Assembly (NCBI GenBank): GCA_003990745.1
Contig: RBNI01001800.1
Span: forward strand, 1-20,803
From: Jimgerdemannia flammicorona
Lineage: Eukaryota; Mucoromycota; Endogonomycetes; Endogonales; Endogonaceae
Direction of reading: 5' to 3'
Length of the DNA: 20,803 nt
Position 1 is the stretch's first letter. The number at the start of each line of letters is the position of its first letter. Made by a program: the position numbers and the translations under genes. Shown here one piece after another: positions 1-8,673 of the stretch. The notes under the pieces were generated by a model that saw only the letters and a program-made list of their open reading frames with translations, did not search any database and was not told where the DNA came from.

Positions 1-387
1 TACCAATCTATCCCTCAGATCCTCCCATTGACCCCACTCACTATCTCTTCTATATATAGCCCCTAATCTATTTCTAACTGCTAATCAAAAATCACCAAGT
101 ACCTTGCACTCTCTCAGCTAATATTCCAGTATCTGTACAAACCCCCCTTACTGTCCTACATTATAGCACTCCTTACAGTCAAAGTTCTCCCCCTCTACAA
201 AGTGGCCCAAGTGAAAGTTGAGTATGATATTCCTCTATAGTATATACTACCAAACTACTTAGTACTTAGATAGTGAGATAAGCAGACAGGAAGATGGATC
301 CCCTCCAAGTTCTAAATAGTATGGTAGAGAGTTTTATAGTGTAATATTATGTTGAACTACTAGATAGACCACTTGGTAGAAGGGAGT

Positions 388-943
388 GTCCAGGAGTATG
401 AGGAGTGTTTAAATGTTAGATAGGAGAGAGAAGTGATACAGACTCCTGAATATTGGCTGAGGGAGTATGAGGTGATGGAGGACTTTTGGAGAGAGATTGA
501 GGTATGGCTGGGGGTGCACTCACTAGAGTTGGTAGCAGGAGAGAGGTGGGGTGACCTCTAGAGGAGACTGGTGGGGGGTTTGAGAGATAAATAGCTAATA
601 TTAGAATGGGTGCTGGCAATTTGGGTTGGACTGGTGGAACATTGGCTCTTTGTATTTAAGGAGAGTCAATATTTGATATTGGATATATTGAATGGGTAGT
701 AGAGGAGTATAGATACTGATAGGGGGTATCAGCAGCAATTGGTAGAGACAATTTGTAAGAAGAGTGGGGAGAGGATTAGAGTGGCAGGAGGGCTGGTGGT
801 ATTTTGGTGAAATAGAGAGAGTGAGAGAGATTTTTCAAGTAGGATTAGGTCAGAAGTATATTTGTATTAGTAGTATATCATAGATGGTTTAGTAATAAAG
901 TAGAAGTCTATATAACTGTAAAAAAAAAAAAAAAAAAAAAAAA
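388..943 (+). pseudogene. Decayed coding relic ending in a poly(A) run (possible non-LTR retroelement 3' end)
   Basis: The plus frame starting at 388 gives long protein-like runs broken by several TAG and TGA codons. Examples are EYWLREYEVMEDFWREI and LILEWVLAIWVGLVEHWLF, in which Trp, Glu and Leu are common. The frame fades after about 810. About 110 bases later comes an uninterrupted run of 24 A (920-943). A broken frame followed by a poly(A) tail suggests the 3' end of an old LINE-like insertion or a processed copy. I recognise no catalytic motif, so the family is unknown. The region contains no CpG, which fits stop codons formed from CGA or CGG. An antisense 67-codon ORF at 416-619 is Pro/Ser-rich and probably a shadow of this frame. 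Confidence 0.35.
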
Positions 944-1334
944 GAGATGAGAGAAGAAGACTAGACAAAAGAGTGCTAGCTTTCTTATACTTAGATCATA
1001 ATTGCCAAATGAGTTAACAAGTTATTCAGAGAGAATGAGCCAGCTCTAGCTCATTTTTATAAAGTAACCCTAGGAGAATATATATATATCAAGAGATACT
1101 ATTAGGAGAACATAATGATACAAATTATATAGTACAAGAAGATATAAATCATAAAAGCTTAAGAGTTTGAGTGAATAGAATACTTCAGAGATAAATTACC
1201 TATTCAGAAGGAAGTTGTGATAGTTGATCCAAATTAGGAATATGAATCAGAGAAATAGATATTTGATTATAGTACCTAAATCTTATTTCCAAATATAGTA
1301 TAGTCTTATAAATATATAGCAGTTATTTTACAAA

Positions 1335-1648
1335 TGTTAAAGTTTTAGCAAATGTTAAACTCTTTACAAATGTTAAGATTTTGGCAATCATCAAAGATTT
1401 AGCAGATGTTGAAAGATTCAATACTTGCAAAAAGTAACTCATATTAGCCATCTTATAGCTAGCAAACTTGTATAAATATCCCTAGTATCTAGAGTGAATA
1501 AACTTCAGATCAAAATAGTTTAAAGTAAAGAGAAAGCAAAGAAACTAGTAAGCCTACAGGCAGATATACTTCAACTCACCCACTCCTATATTCTGAGAAC
1601 TCTGTAGAGTTAAAGAAGATTAAGTTTTCAAGATACAAAAATCTAACA
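1335..1648. repeat. LTR-like segment with internal short repeats
   Basis: The segment begins TGTTA and ends TAACA, a perfect 5-base terminal inversion of the TG...CA type used by LTRs. Inside are a TATA-like string (tataaatatccc, near 1470) and a polyadenylation-like gaataaac (near 1495), spaced as in a short LTR promoter and terminator. Its left part carries four imperfect copies of an AAATGTTAA-centred unit of about 18 bases (1331-1418). The five flanking bases do not match (acaaa and tactt), and no second copy lies in the window. It could be a decayed solo LTR or chance in AT-rich DNA. Confidence 0.3.
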
Positions 1649-2073
1649 TACTTATACAGTTATATATCCACTATATTATAATATATACTATCTGGAATAA
1701 TAAATAATACTCTACTCCCTCTTTCTTCAGTATCTATATCACTAAGTTATAATAAATAAAATAGAAGTAACTGAATAAATATAATAAACTCTTTGAAAAT
1801 TCTGAGTATTAAAAATATAAATATAATAATCAGCTATAATTTCTGAAATAAAAAAAAAAATTAATCTGTTTGAAGTAAATGAAATATAATAAAATCTTAA
1901 ATATATAACTATAAATTATATTAATTTTATACTTATCTCTTTATTTATATTATACTCATATATTTAAAAGTAGATATAACTTTAAAAGATTTTAGTTTCT
2001 AAAATTATAATAATTTTATAAAAAAAAAAAAAGAGCAAATTGAATTATATATAATTTTAAACATCATTTTTTG

Positions 2074-2213
2074 CAAAGTGTCCTGTACATTAGGAGGCTA
2101 ACATGAGATGAATAGTGTTTTATATAAAATAAATCTAATGTGGGACATGGGTTTGGCTCAAAGAAAGCATATGCTTCCGAAGACCCACCAATCACATTCG
2201 TATATAAAGAGGC
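2074..2213 (-). repeat. Split direct repeat B2 (3' terminal)
   Basis: This 140-bp copy of B1 forms the 3' end of the element. On the minus strand it ends ...GGACACTTTG, and the flank continues CAAAAAATG. It is slightly more AT-rich than B1 and almost CpG-free, as if it has decayed along with the flank. Confidence 0.93.
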
Positions 2214-2255
2214 TGGGCGCATATTTATTGTTCCAAAGGGGGATGGGTGGGAGGG
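2214..2255 (-). terminator. A2/B2 spacer with polyadenylation hexamer and G-quadruplex tract
   Basis: These 42 bases between A2 and B2 have no counterpart beside A1 or B1. On the minus strand they hold AATAAA (complement of 2224-2229). The plus strand carries four G runs at 2238-2256 with loops of 2, 1 and 1 bases, an ideal G-quadruplex pattern. A role in 3' end formation of the element RNA is inferred from position only. Confidence 0.4.
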
Positions 2256-2585
2256 GTGCGTGAAATCGATTGATACGAATTACTAACAATGATTGCTAGA
2301 GTATGTTGAGGGAAATGTGTGGCCGCTGCCTAACTCTTGGGCATGCAGTTGGAGCTTGGGCTAGCTAAGGTAGGGTGCAGAAAGTGATTGAAACTGACTA
2401 AGCTAAGATGGTGGATTGCATGATTACATTGCATGAATGTTTAAGCACATGGTAGGGTACAGGAAGCGATTGAAACTGACTAATCTAAGATGGTAGTTGT
2501 ATTGTGCAATGAATGTTAGACGCACAAGTGTTAAGCGCAATGGCCACTTTGCTGCATTTTGAACTATGTTCACAACTATATCAAA
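2256..2585 (-). repeat. Split direct repeat A2 (internal copy between B1 and B2)
   Basis: This 330-bp partner of A1 has the same length and no indels. Its four terminal bases caaa (plus, 2582-2585) are shared with the start of B1, so B1 and A2 overlap by the recombination core. The two subrepeats of about 82 bp start at 2369 and 2451. An ORF crossing it (2424-2612, minus) is only a shadow. Confidence 0.95.
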
Positions 2586-2721
2586 GTGTCCCGCGTATGA
2601 GGAGGCTAACATAAGATGAATAGTATTCTATATAAAATGAATCTAATGTGGGACATGGGTTTGGCTCAAAGGAAGCATATGCTTCCGAAGGCCTACTAAT
2701 CACATTCGTATGAGAAGAGGC
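2582..2721 (-). repeat. Split direct repeat B1
   Basis: This 140-bp copy aligns without gaps to B2 (2074-2213), with 16 differences of which 14 are transitions. It lies just downstream of the recombinase stop codon (2757-2759) in transcription order. It contains the hairpin-like agcatatgct at its centre. Confidence 0.93.
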
Positions 2722-2756
2722 CAAAGAACCATGGGCCTGGGAAGTGGGCAAGGCTC

Positions 2757-3884
2757 CTAAATGTAATGCTGGTGCCGCTGACCACTTGTGGGCACCTTTT
2801 GGCCACTACCTACCAAACCCATAGCCTGCTGGTAGTCGAGTAGAGGAAGTGCGGCCAAGGTGACTGTCATCCAAGGTAGAATCTGGTCGAGTTGCCAGAT
2901 GTAACACAGAAAGGCTGTAGACTTCCACCGACCAGCCAGTTGAATGATGTGATCCGGATATCCCACCAATGCAAGAAGAGTAGCGCCGCCGATGCAGAAG
3001 GAATGACCATGAATTCCAGTGGCTAGTGGAGTGTCTCTTAAAGGGGCCCGAATGGCCTCGATAAATGTTGAGCGAGAGAGAGGTTGAGTGAGACTGAAGG
3101 AGAAGACGGGGTCCTCGGGATGGGTAGGGCAGAGGCAGATCATATTGTCAATCACAGAATAGGGGCAATCAAAGGCACCTGAAAACCCCAGAAATACATC
3201 ACCTGAGGTATCAGTTTTGGTGCGAGGGAGGTGTAGAGACCAAAAGGGCCAGGAAAGTGTAGGGTCCCAGTGCTGTCGAAGGTGGCACCTGTATGCCTGC
3301 CAGTGTGAGTCAAATGGTAGGTGGTCAGGAGATGTCAGCTCGCTGATTCGCATGAGGCCATAAAAGGCTGTACATGTGGCCGCCCATATGGTGGCACCAT
3401 GAGGTGTAGTAAGGAGGAGAGCAGCATGAATAAGCTGCAAGTGTTGGCAAGTAATAGGAAGGCATTCCAGTGAGTGTGAGGGGGGTGAGTGGTGCTGAAT
3501 GGATTTCAATACTATGTCGAACAGGGGAAAGGATGCACGGTGGAGAGGGGGGCCTCGCCAGTGGGCCAGTTGATGAGCAGCAATGTCGTAGAAATAGTTC
3601 TTGATGGTGGTATATGGCTTTTGATCATTGGCCAGCCATAGGGCCCAGTAGCTGAGGAGGTCGTCGTGAAGAGAAAAGGCAGTGGTATCATCGATGCCAT
3701 AGCAGCCTAGGAAGCGGTAGAAGGAGTTGGTGCCAGGTCAAAGGGCACCAGTGCAGGTGTGAGAGTGTTGGTAGAGACAGGACTCGAGTCGATGGCAAAG
3801 CCAAAGGGGGATGTTACAGTTGTAGGAAGCAGTTCCTGGGGATGGGAGGGGAGATGGATAAGATGAGATAGGGAGTCGGTGGGG
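2757..3884 (-). pseudogene. Tyrosine recombinase of the YR retroelement, catalytic Arg lost
   Basis: The frame is open from 3884 to a TAG at 2757-2759, apart from one TGA at 3738-3740. No clear ATG starts it, so it was probably expressed by frameshift or reinitiation from pol. The N-terminal part (NSFYRFLGCYGIDD..., about 3735-3510) looks like the helical core-binding domain. The catalytic domain lies in the last 250 codons. Numbering from the TTG at 3509, it has Arg54 in LMRISEL, Lys98 in PRTKTD, His169 in HGHSF, Trp195 in GRWKS and the Tyr203 nucleophile in FLCYI. The second catalytic Arg, expected in HSFRIGGAT, is Cys172 (codon TGC, one C-to-T step from CGC). With that change and the stop codon, this copy should not recombine. 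In YR retroelements this enzyme inserts a circular DNA intermediate. Confidence 0.9.
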
Positions 3885-5428
3885 TTAGATGAGGAAGGAA
3901 TATACCAAGCTTGGATGTCAAACCCTCTGTTGAGATGTAAGAGGGTAATGCATCGTAAAAGATCATTGACGAGAGGGTGGTGCTATGCCCGACCACTGGT
4001 TAGTGATTCAACATAGGGTTGGCTATCACACTATAAGATGATATGCTGATGATGAAAGGAGGAACCCCACAATGCAAGCGAAACCCAGATGGCGAATATT
4101 TCCTTTCAGAAAATATCATATCCCTTCTGGTTGCTGAATGAAGAGGCCCACTGAATGCTCTACCAGCATTGGCCCAGAAGACTGCTGGTGCCAATTGTTC
4201 CGGATGCATCTGTGAATAGACCACAATCCTGCCAATCAGAGTGGAAAAGCAGGTGACAACCTGTCCATGAGCATAAGATGTCCTGCCACCATTGAAGATC
4301 AGTGGCCAGACGAGAAGATAGATGATGCCGCCCAGCATAGGGTGGTTTCCATGTGGAGATGAAATGAATGATGGAATCACAGAATACTTTCTCATCTGGA
4401 AGGACTTGGACAATATGCATGAGATGACTCAGTAGTGAATGAGCATTGTGGTAAGACCGAGGACATGGCTGATAAGCCTGATGAGGAATTACGAGCCAGT
4501 CTGCAAGCAGAGAGAGGATGTATGTATGTTTTTCGAGTGAGAGGCTGATTGTCATGTTGGGGGCATCAAGGAGAAAGCCCACATACTCAATAGTTGGTGT
4601 GGGAGGTATATCCTTGGCTGCTTTGAGGGGAAGACCAAAGCAAGCAGCAACCGAGTGAAACCGCAAGTATGTAGACTGAGTGGTAGAGGGTGATGTGATA
4701 TAGATAAAGTCATCCACGAAGTGGCCTGAATTGGGAAGGTTATACTGCTGAATGTAAATCCACATAAACAAATCTATCAGAGATGTGAATATGAATGGTG
4801 CCAAGTGAAGGCCGAATGGAAGGAACATGTCAAGGAAGAAAAGGCCGAGCCAGTAGATGCCTTGCATAGCCCAGTCAGACTGGTGGATGGGGATCGTGCG
4901 AAAGGCTTCAGCAACATCTGCCTTCCAAAATAGAGCTGTAGCGCCAAGTGCGAGGAGTAGCTGGAGGATGGACTGGATCGACTGGTACTGAATTGAAAAC
5001 TCCTCTGGGTTGATGCCATCATTTATAGAGGCTCCCTCTGGGAAGGACAGGTGTTGAATGGTGTGAAGTTTGGTAGAGTTCTTTTTTGGGACAACTCCTA
5101 GGGGAGCATTGCGAAAGAGATGAAACTCAGTTAATAATGTAGAGGGAGATGAAAAGGGTCCTAAGTAGTGACCAGCTTGAAGTTCGGCAAGAATGTCGGC
5201 AGAAAGGATATCACGAGGTTGGTAAGCTGATGCCAGATTGTCAGATAAGTAGTTGATATGAAGCTCAGGATGGGAGTAATTGCTGTGAAGGTAACCCTGA
5301 TGTAGGCCTGTTAAGTGGTACTGAATGAGAAGTTGGTCTGGATGGGTGTGAAGTGCTCATTGCCACTCCCCAAGGTGGTATGGACATGCTGGGGGGTCAG
5401 ACAGGGGTGGGGTCATGAGATTAGCCAT
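3860..5428 (-). pseudogene. pol: Reverse transcriptase - RNase H of the YR retroelement
   Basis: The frame opens at the ATG at 5428-5426, overlapping the gag stop by 8 bases. RT motifs appear in order: PLGVVPKK; LSFPEGASINDGI; KADVAEAFR with the first catalytic Asp at 4916-4918; LPFGLHLAPF; HFVDDFIYI, the FVDD catalytic box, at about 4720-4705; and YVGFLLD. RNase H follows with FTDASG (Asp at 4208-4210), KEIFAIW (Glu at 4100-4102), CDSQ (Asp at 4025-4027) and NPTDSLS (Asp at 3875-3877). All catalytic acids are present. In-frame stops break the gene at 5357-5359 (TGA), 4160-4162 (TAG), 4106-4108 (TGA), 4031-4033 (TAG) and 3983-3985 (TAG). The TGA codons fit CGA that lost its CpG. The RT core between 5356 and 4163 is otherwise open. 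The recombinase follows in a different frame. Confidence 0.9.
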
Positions 5429-6691
5429 GGCGAATAGAGCACTCTATGCTTGAGTGAGAGCCATAGCAGAACAAGCAGACATGGGGGCAGCTACAATTGC
5501 TACGGCAGCCAGAGCCATTGTAGTTGCGACAGATAGAACTGGCTGCACTGTCCGAAGAGAGAGTATCATCCAGTTTGATGGAGAATATAGGTCATGTGAG
5601 AGGGGTTTGGGTGCAAGAGGTCGATGCATGCCCCTACACCTATACCAAAAACATAAAAGGGAGCATGATGAGGTCATTCTGGGACTTCCTGTTGAGGAGG
5701 CCGTTGCCTGTATGGGCCAATGTGTTGGTTGGTAGGCAAGCGGTGCTGATGCCAGCTGGCCGACGATGGTTTCAAATATGCGCTGGACAGTATCTGGGTT
5801 GCCAATATCCAGCTCTGGAAAGGATGCTTTAAGTGTGTGAACTTGCTGGTCAAACCGCTGAAGGGCAGCCCAGTCGTAACAGTTGTTGATGGCCTTGATG
5901 ATAAAGATGATATATGCGAGTAGCTGTGCAGCATGTGCAGTGTGGGGAGTAGCCCGAGTAGTGCTCAGAGATAGCAATATACCCTGAATGTTGAAGATGG
6001 CTTCAAGCCAGAGTGGTAGGTCAAGATCGCAGTCTGGTGGATATGAATCAGGTTTATGCCGATTGCTTGAATGCGATAGCAAGGCGTTGCCTGTCCATTC
6101 GGCCAGTATTTGGTATTCCCCTGCCTCAAGTGAGGTCAGCAGCTCCGATGGAACCCAATCACGACATAGAATGGCATCAGAGACGAACGGGGGGTTAGAC
6201 AACTCACCATTTAAAGGGTTTGAAAACCATGCTGGTAAGGGTGTCAATGGGGTTGGCTGTGGTAAAAGCGAGGGAACTGCCAGAGAGGTGAAGGCAGCTA
6301 GAAGAGGGAGTGCTGGCAGTAAGCTGGGTGGTAGGACTGGAGGGGGGTTGGTGTTGGCTAAAGGTCTGTGGAGACATGCCACGAGTGCTGGAAGTAGCCG
6401 TTCGATCAATGCATTGACTTCATGACCATCAGAGAGCAGTGCTGGAGCCAGTGCCATAGGTTTGGCAACTGGGAAATTGGGGCCAGGTCGATGAGCATTG
6501 AGACGTGTAACCAGGGTGGCCTTTTGACCGTCTATGGAGAGGTCATGTTTGCGGCAGAGTGTGATGAGCTGGTCCTTGCACAATGTACGTAGGCCAGTTA
6601 AGTTGGAAATTGATAGGGGCGCATGTGGGGCACCAGGTGCTGGAACTGAGGGACCAGACGGTAGGTCTTGAGACTGACGGATAGATGGCAT
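5421..6691 (-). pseudogene. gag: Gag-like protein of the YR retroelement, SAP domain plus zinc finger, frameshifted
   Basis: The reading frame starts at the ATG at 6691, just inside A1. Residues 31-64 (LTGLRTLC...LVTRL) match the SAP helix-extension-helix pattern, including the GQKATL turn; SAP domains typically bind DNA or chromatin. A Pro/Leu-rich linker follows (about residues 110-160), then a helical part with Trp and Tyr. After about residue 330 the frame loses sense and stops at TAG 5444-5446. A different minus frame, open 5591-5421, encodes a clear zinc-finger block from 5531 to 5439, with spacing Cx7Cx3CxCxH and then Cx2Cx3Hx4C, ending at TAA 5421-5423. The original gag therefore ended in the zinc-finger frame, and a net one-base indel lies between about 5740 and 5590. 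A product from this copy would lack the nucleic-acid-binding tail. Confidence 0.8.
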
Positions 6692-6708
6692 GATGTATCT
6701 GAGAGATA

Positions 6709-7038
6709 GTGCGTGAAATCAATTGATACGAATTACTAATGACAATTGCTAGAGTATGTTGAGAGAAATGTGTGGCCGCTGCCTAACTCTTGGGCATACG
6801 GTTGGAGCTCGGGCTAGCTAAGGTAGGGTGCAGAAAGCGATTGAAACTGACTAAGCTAAGATGGTGGATTGCATGATTATGTTGCATGAATGTTTAAGCG
6901 CATGGTAGGATGCAGGAAGCAATTAAAACTGACTAATCTAAGATGGTAGTTGCATTGCACGATGAATGTTAGATGCACAAGTGTTAAGCGCAATGGCCAC
7001 TTTGCTGCATTTTGAACTATGTTCACAACTATATCAAA
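6709..7038 (-). repeat. Split direct repeat A1 (5' terminal)
   Basis: This 330-bp copy aligns without gaps to A2 (2256-2585), with 22 differences, all transitions. It forms the 5' end of the element and its leader; the gag ATG lies 18 bases beyond its inner end. It contains two subrepeats of about 82 bp starting at 6822 and 6904 (ggtaggrtgcag...gactaa type). Its outer end reads TTTGATATAG on the minus strand. Confidence 0.95.
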
Positions 7039-7290
7039 CTCTAATTTATCTGCTAAATGAATTTAAAAGATATTCTTACCTATGGACAAAGGGATATACT
7101 CTATAAATTTGTAAAACTATATCCCTTAATGTAAAATTACAAATATATTCTAAAATTGTTGTCTAATATTGTAATTTGCTTATTTTAATCAATATTTTCC
7201 CATTTTTCTACTAAATTATCAGCATGAAATTAATCTTTTGTATTTTGTATATTAGTACATCAAATTAATAAACCATTGCAATGTAGAGAG
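7039..7290. repeat. Right-hand continuation of the AT-rich, CpG-free tract
   Basis: From the element end to base 7290 there is no CG dinucleotide; the first is at 7291. The composition matches the left tract. Together with 1-2073 this was one continuous CpG-free block before the retroelement inserted. No gene is visible. Confidence 0.75.
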
Positions 7291-7563
7291 CGAATATCAG
7301 GCCAGTGGTACGAAGTGTTTGAGTTCTCTGACGGACTGGCCGCCAAGCTGGTTTCGCTATAATTTTACTAAATGCCATTCCACACATTCCACACGCATGA
7401 CCAGATACACCAGATCACGGAGTATATGACGCCAACGCGCGAGGGTGATCAAGTTTGAATGTCACAAAGAGTGGGAGAGGGCTTGTCAGTGGTATGGATG
7501 GATTATCTTTATAGTTTGGATTTTGTTATAGGCTCGATGAATATAAACGAATCAGTTCGTTAA

Positions 7564-7655
7564 CCAGTCCATCCGTCTTACCTTGTTATAATCAGTCGGT
7601 CCATCCATATTGGTCAATCCATCCCCCTAAGTGTAGTCAGTCCGTCTTAGTCGGC
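7564..7655 (+). repeat. Imperfect tandem repeat, CAGTCCATCC-type unit
   Basis: Four degenerate units of about 21-27 bp follow one another: ccagtccatccgtcttac, atcagtcggtccatccatat, ggtcaatccatccccctaag and agtcagtccgtcttagtcgg. They share the core cagtcc(atcc)gtctta. No function is evident. Confidence 0.55.
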
Positions 7656-8609
7656 ACGATTAAAGACTGGCGCACCTATCCCGTACGCGGCCCTTCATCC
7701 TTGGCGATGCCCAAATATTTTAGGTAACCATAGCTTGTCTTCCGGGTGTATAAAAATTTCCGGATTTGCAAAGTTATAATATATTATAAACTGATCCTTG
7801 ATCGATTTTGTAACCTTGGATTATTTCATCAGAGAGAGAATGAATATAAAATAAGATGCGGATTGCCGAAATAAATGGGGTGAGGATGGCTTAGAAACGG
7901 CATATAAAGGATGTGTTTTCGAAAAGTTAATATTTTTACATTGGGACTGGAACATGGTTATCTTTAAAAAATCTGAACATTATTTCCTGTATCCCTGATG
8001 GCGAAATAATAAAGCAACAGAATCTAACAACATAGTTAGCAGTTTGGGTGAGCAAGTAAGGGTTCCATCGCTCTTGTCGATAACGTCGTAGACTAATGGC
8101 ACTGATGAATTGGCATCAGTTTTTGACGATCAGACCGAATTATTTGTTGTATCGGGGGTGGGGGGAAGACAGCAGCACTCATTCGTGGCGAGAAACGATT
8201 AAATATCACAGATATTATTGCGGCCATTTACGTGAAAAACGACGGATGCTTCGTGACGCTTGTCAACGAATTCTCTATGTATATTTAACGTCGTAACGGA
8301 ACCTGTTAAGCGTGAAAATGACCCTGCAACGATATTCACCATGAATTCCCATGAATCCGCTCGAATCCTCTAGAGACCCCTTTTAAGAGTCTGATAAAGG
8401 CGTTTTCTAAAGGAGCCTTTGGGAAAAATCAGGCGTAAATGTCGCGACTACCGAAAAAACGTCCGTTCAGTTCGGCCACGGAAGCTTCAGTATAAGAACA
8501 TGACAAAAATGCATATGGATTCGAAGTCGGGGAGATTTCCATTGGAGACCTGGAGGTATTGCGCAGGTAGATGAGATTAAAATCGCTAAATATGATCAAG
8601 GATTGGACG

Positions 8610-8673
8610 GAATGCAAAGTAGGAAAATCGTGGATTGAATCGAATGCCAAATGGGAAAATCATGAATTGAGTG
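8610..8673 (+). repeat. 32-bp tandem duplication
   Basis: Two adjacent 32-base units (8610-8641 and 8642-8673) both begin gaatgc and contain ggaaaatc. They align without gaps with about 7 mismatches. Confidence 0.6.

Larger units (their letters stand above)
1..2073. repeat. AT-rich, CpG-free tract of decayed repeats
   Basis: Reading every line, I found no CG dinucleotide from base 1 to base 2177, so the whole tract is CpG-free. It is rich in TA, TAG and TATA strings. Its first third is strand-asymmetric: C/T-rich over about 1-200, then G/A-rich over about 380-850. No intact gene is present. It holds a broken reading frame ending in a poly(A) run (388-943) and an LTR-like segment (1335-1648). 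From 1650 to 2073 it is nearly pure A/T with no recognisable structure. The likely explanation is very old transposon DNA in which methylated CpG sites have decayed to TpG, CpA or TpA. The same kind of DNA resumes at 7039 beyond the inserted retroelement. Confidence 0.8.
2074..7038 (-). mobile_element. Ngaro-like tyrosine-recombinase retrotransposon (defective)
   Basis: This 4,965-bp element is on the minus strand. In transcription order it reads A1 (7038-6709), gag (6691-5421), reverse transcriptase plus RNase H (5428-about 3860), tyrosine recombinase (3884-2757), B1 (2721-2582), A2 (2585-2256) and B2 (2213-2074). The order A1-ORFs-B1-A2-B2 is the split-direct-repeat layout known for Ngaro-type YR retroelements. 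I see no methyltransferase domain, which argues against DIRS or PAT. The element has no protease, DDE integrase or target duplication, as expected for this class. A four-base TTTG core (minus strand) occurs at both outer ends and at the B1/A2 junction. At least six premature stops, a gag frameshift and a lost catalytic Arg in the recombinase show that this copy is dead. Confidence 0.92.

Noticed and set aside
3512..4413. Separate minus ORFs at 3512-3700, 3814-3996 and 4000-4413
   Set aside because: 3814-3996 and 4000-4413 are either pieces of the broken pol frame or off-frame readings; 3512-3700 is out of frame with the true recombinase N-terminus.
5454..6425. Plus-strand ORFs of 61-145 codons opposite gag
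   Set aside because: They are shadows of the minus-strand gag frame, with low-complexity Gly/Ser/Arg readings.
8115..8290. Plus frame reading IGGGGKTAAL, resembling a P-loop
   Set aside because: The first Gly of GxxxxGKT is missing, the ORF has about 51 codons, and no Walker B follows.
8358..8368. B-box-like gctcgaatcc
   Set aside because: No A-box at the required distance upstream and no cloverleaf.
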